The notes under the pieces: model-generated
The model's database searches: none
The model's input: the letters and a program-made list of their open reading frames with translations, nothing else
What the model was told of the DNA's origin: nothing
In this document: piece after piece, positions 7,201 through 7,841 of the stretch
How the letters are laid out: each line of letters opens with the position of its first letter
Numbering within the stretch: position 1 is the stretch's first letter
Assembly: GCA_036679665.1 (NCBI GenBank)
Contig: JAZHEJ010000025.1
Location: forward strand, 1-7,841
Source of the DNA: Tethybacter castelli
Lineage (GTDB): Bacteria > Pseudomonadota > Gammaproteobacteria > Tethybacterales > Tethybacteraceae
Direction of reading: 5' to 3'
DNA: 7,841 nt
Made by a program: the position numbers and the translations under genes

Positions 7201-7841
7201 GCATCCGACGTTTGTATTAACGTCGCGTGTACTCATACCTTGACCGGCTTGACCGACGGCGCGACATACGACGTTACGGTGGCGGCGGTAAACAGTTTGG
7301 ACGCAGGCGTGGCAAGCGTATCGGCGTCGGCGAACACATTGTCGCGTCCGGGTCAGCTTGCCGATTTGACCGCGACCGCAAGCGCGACCGTGGCGGGTCG
7401 GATAGATATAGCGTGGACCGCGCCTTCGGCGGTGTCAGGTTTGACGCTGCGCGGCTACCGGGTCACGGTGGACGGAACGGAAGTGGTCGGCGGTTTAGAA
7501 AGCTGCGCGACCGCCAATCTGGGTGCGGCCACCGGCGGTAGCGTAAGTTGTATGCTGCTTGGTCGTGTCAGAAAAGCGGGTGGATCCGGATATAGGATAG
7601 TAGTCGGCGTGATATATACCAGCGCGGACGGTGTTGATCTGGGGGTGTTGACATCGACGGAGACCACGATCAACACATTGGCGGCTCCGGATGCGCCGAC
7701 GGGTCTTGGCGCGGCGACGGGAGATGCGTTTGGCGAGATTGATCTGAGTTGGACGGCGCCGTCCGCCACCGGCGGTAGCGTAAGTTGTATGCTGCTTGGT
7801 CGTGTCAGAAAAGCGGGTGGATCCGGATATAGGATAGTAGT
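4213..7841 (+). CDS. Giant secreted multi-domain FN3 protein with paired cysteines, C-terminus outside window
   Basis: At least 1209 codons without a stop, leaving the window on the right. Function unknown; the architecture suggests a surface adhesin or extracellular structural protein. Residues 1-24 look like a Sec signal peptide: R4 and R9, a hydrophobic core at 10-18, and cleavage after AQA before QSF. About twelve FN3-like domains follow, starting near residues 29, 157, 259, 358, 460, 556, 658, 753, 855, 943, 1044 and 1157. Most show a (I/L)-x-(L/V)-x-W strand B and a final Tyr strand. Ten domains have two cysteines 4-21 residues apart, the second usually in a C-T-x-x-x-L strand, for example C92/C114, C311/C319, C504/C518, C705/C716 and C1098/C1113; these are probable disulfides. 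Domain 9 has none. The upstream in-frame stop at 4099-4101 and the absence of another ATG favour the 4213 start (4219 is possible); no good Shine-Dalgarno is present. No anchor or sorting signal is visible. Confidence 0.9.
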   Translation, partial: MLMRLYSLRFVFVVGVWMCSLAQAQSFNENVGAPITFEATVSDVIDGRIDLRWGFWGLNPNVVNPIPNNFNTIINTVFEVRIDGILSTAGTCQGLPAFERVGLTNVFEPTDGNCILTHLAGDRRYEIQIFVRLGNGDFGHAHVINVTLPPGLSASVPSAPTISEIFIDRPGRIEVSWEPLPPDMQGGLPIIEYVVNAIPQNVPSPQTLSCRTTGASPTSCTIDTRVIGGIDYAIIVQAFNREGASVDNRRIVRTPRTIPPAPQNVMINVADEALIVSWDPVQTLPTQSPIIGYDVRVAQQTSLAVVIVDRCSTTSETTCTVSNLRNGETYFVAVVAINELGPSEISAVQTAIPLLPPGRPAAPEEFTGASDGDFGTIELSWVKPDGNGKEINDYVVTLDDTEITTGPCSTNMLTGDSISCTLSGLRPISEDQQYTISIKAISIAGTGGRATTTSTASVKPELTKFTATVVSGGIVELSWVVDPETDDFLAGFNVNILPDEGSGCDNASLGVDVTATRCTINGLTVGRRYDIQISTLTAGGLGYLVGSAAVTSLNVPGAPTGFGATRGDELGEIDLNWTAPADNGGATITSYRVTITEQLSRDMTTVDVTSTGNCIGGECTYTLTDLTDRTTYDVQVEAVNSAGPGAESAIATAATLSSPGAVASLTAIPGIEQIRITWRPPRDNGGADISGYRVAIDNRADLGGCAGPLDDTARGCTVAGLDDAVTYTLTVVAINALGDGLEAEVIESPAAQPGAPSDFRAVASSSVVGQIDLSWGPPAVEDDRLIREGYQVLIDGVVPTAGSCSGTLGADVEECSITGLTGGDRHEITLTATYIEGGSGQATGSERVVLPEGAPTAVPTVTLVPGDRMITVSWTEVARAESYIIRVAPADASGSPITVSATITLQVVRGLTNGRQYTIRVQGSNTFDDGKLSAPVRETPLAAPGVPTGLGATTGDALGEIDLSWTAPSDNGGATITSYRLTITERGGDTITEDVTASDVCINVACTHTLTGLTDGATYDVTVAAVNSLDAGVASVSASANTLSRPGQLADLTATASATVAGRIDIAWTAPSAVSGLTLRGYRVTVDGTEVVGGLESCATANLGAATGGSVSCMLLGRVRKAGGSGYRIVVGVIYTSADGVDLGVLTSTETTINTLAAPDAPTGLGAATGDAFGEIDLSWTAPSATGGSVSCMLLGRVRKAGGSGYRIV
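5887..7764 (+). repeat. Long intragenic repeats in FN3 domains 6, 10 and 12
   Basis: The first part of domain 6 (5887-6003) matches domain 10 (7051-7167) over 117 bp with eight mismatches by my count. The start of domain 10 (7051-7119) matches domain 12 (7696-7764) over 69 bp with five mismatches. The offsets are 1164 bp (388 codons, four domains) and 645 bp (215 codons, two domains). All copies are in frame, beginning at PTG(F/L)GA and passing through GEIDL(N/S)WTAP. This points to recent duplication of domain blocks within the gene. Confidence 0.85.
7528..7841 (+). repeat. Exact 77-bp direct repeat, 237-bp period, at the right edge
   Basis: Bases 7528-7604 recur without a mismatch at 7765-7841, the last base of the window; the flanking bases 7527 and 7764 differ. 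The offset is 237 bp (79 codons), so the frame is kept. The first copy is the second half of FN3 domain 11 (from ATGGSVSC onward). The second copy follows directly after strand B of domain 12 (SWTAPS), so domain 12 lacks its middle strands. Either a 237-bp tandem unit continues beyond the window, or the assembler joined two domains through the shared sequence. Confidence 0.93.

Noticed and set aside
6700..7769. Further ORFs on both strands inside the right part of the FN3 gene
   Set aside because: The plus-strand frame from 4213 is open throughout and shows FN3 motifs; these are shadows made longer by high GC and by the repeats.
5887..7841. CRISPR-like spaced repeats
   Set aside because: The repeats are irregularly spaced, imperfect, in frame and encode FN3 domains; there are no short uniform repeats with unique spacers and no cas genes.

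Overview
The window looks like a piece, probably a whole assembly contig, of a Gram-negative proteobacterial genome, most likely gamma- or betaproteobacterial. The evidence is a pyruvate-dehydrogenase-type E2 with two proteobacterial lipoyl domains, a lipoprotein-type subtilase ending in an outer-membrane beta-barrel, and a giant Sec-exported fibronectin type III (FN3) protein. I cannot name a genus. I see no tRNA, rRNA, CRISPR array, transposase or phage gene.

Layout. (1) Positions 1-704, minus strand: the N-terminal 234 residues of a dihydrolipoamide acyltransferase (aceF-like), running off the left edge inside its linker. (2) 705-1209: divergent intergenic region with a candidate minus-strand promoter for the E2 gene and a perfect TATAAT for the plus-strand gene. 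(3) 1210-3687, plus: an 825-residue S8 serine protease with lipobox, Asp/His/Ser triad and C-terminal barrel, similar in architecture to lipoprotein autotransporter subtilases such as NalP and SphB1. (4) 3688-4212: AT-rich intergenic region with a cluster of inverted repeats that could fold as RNA. (5) 4213-7841, plus: an open reading frame of at least 1209 codons with no stop before the right edge. It encodes a signal peptide and about twelve FN3-like domains, ten of them with a characteristic cysteine pair.

The protease and the FN3 protein are co-oriented neighbours and both are predicted to act at the cell surface. Lipoprotein autotransporter subtilases elsewhere cleave large surface adhesins, so a protease-substrate pair is a reasonable hypothesis, but nothing in the sequence proves it. 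The E2 gene is central metabolism, transcribed the other way, and probably unrelated.

Both window edges lie in direct repeats that are in frame with the genes they interrupt: a 66-bp-period repeat on the left and an exact 77-bp repeat with 237-bp period on the right. The right repeat splices one FN3 domain into the middle of another. This suggests the assembly stopped at, or collapsed, tandem repeats, so the last part of the FN3 gene should be read with caution.
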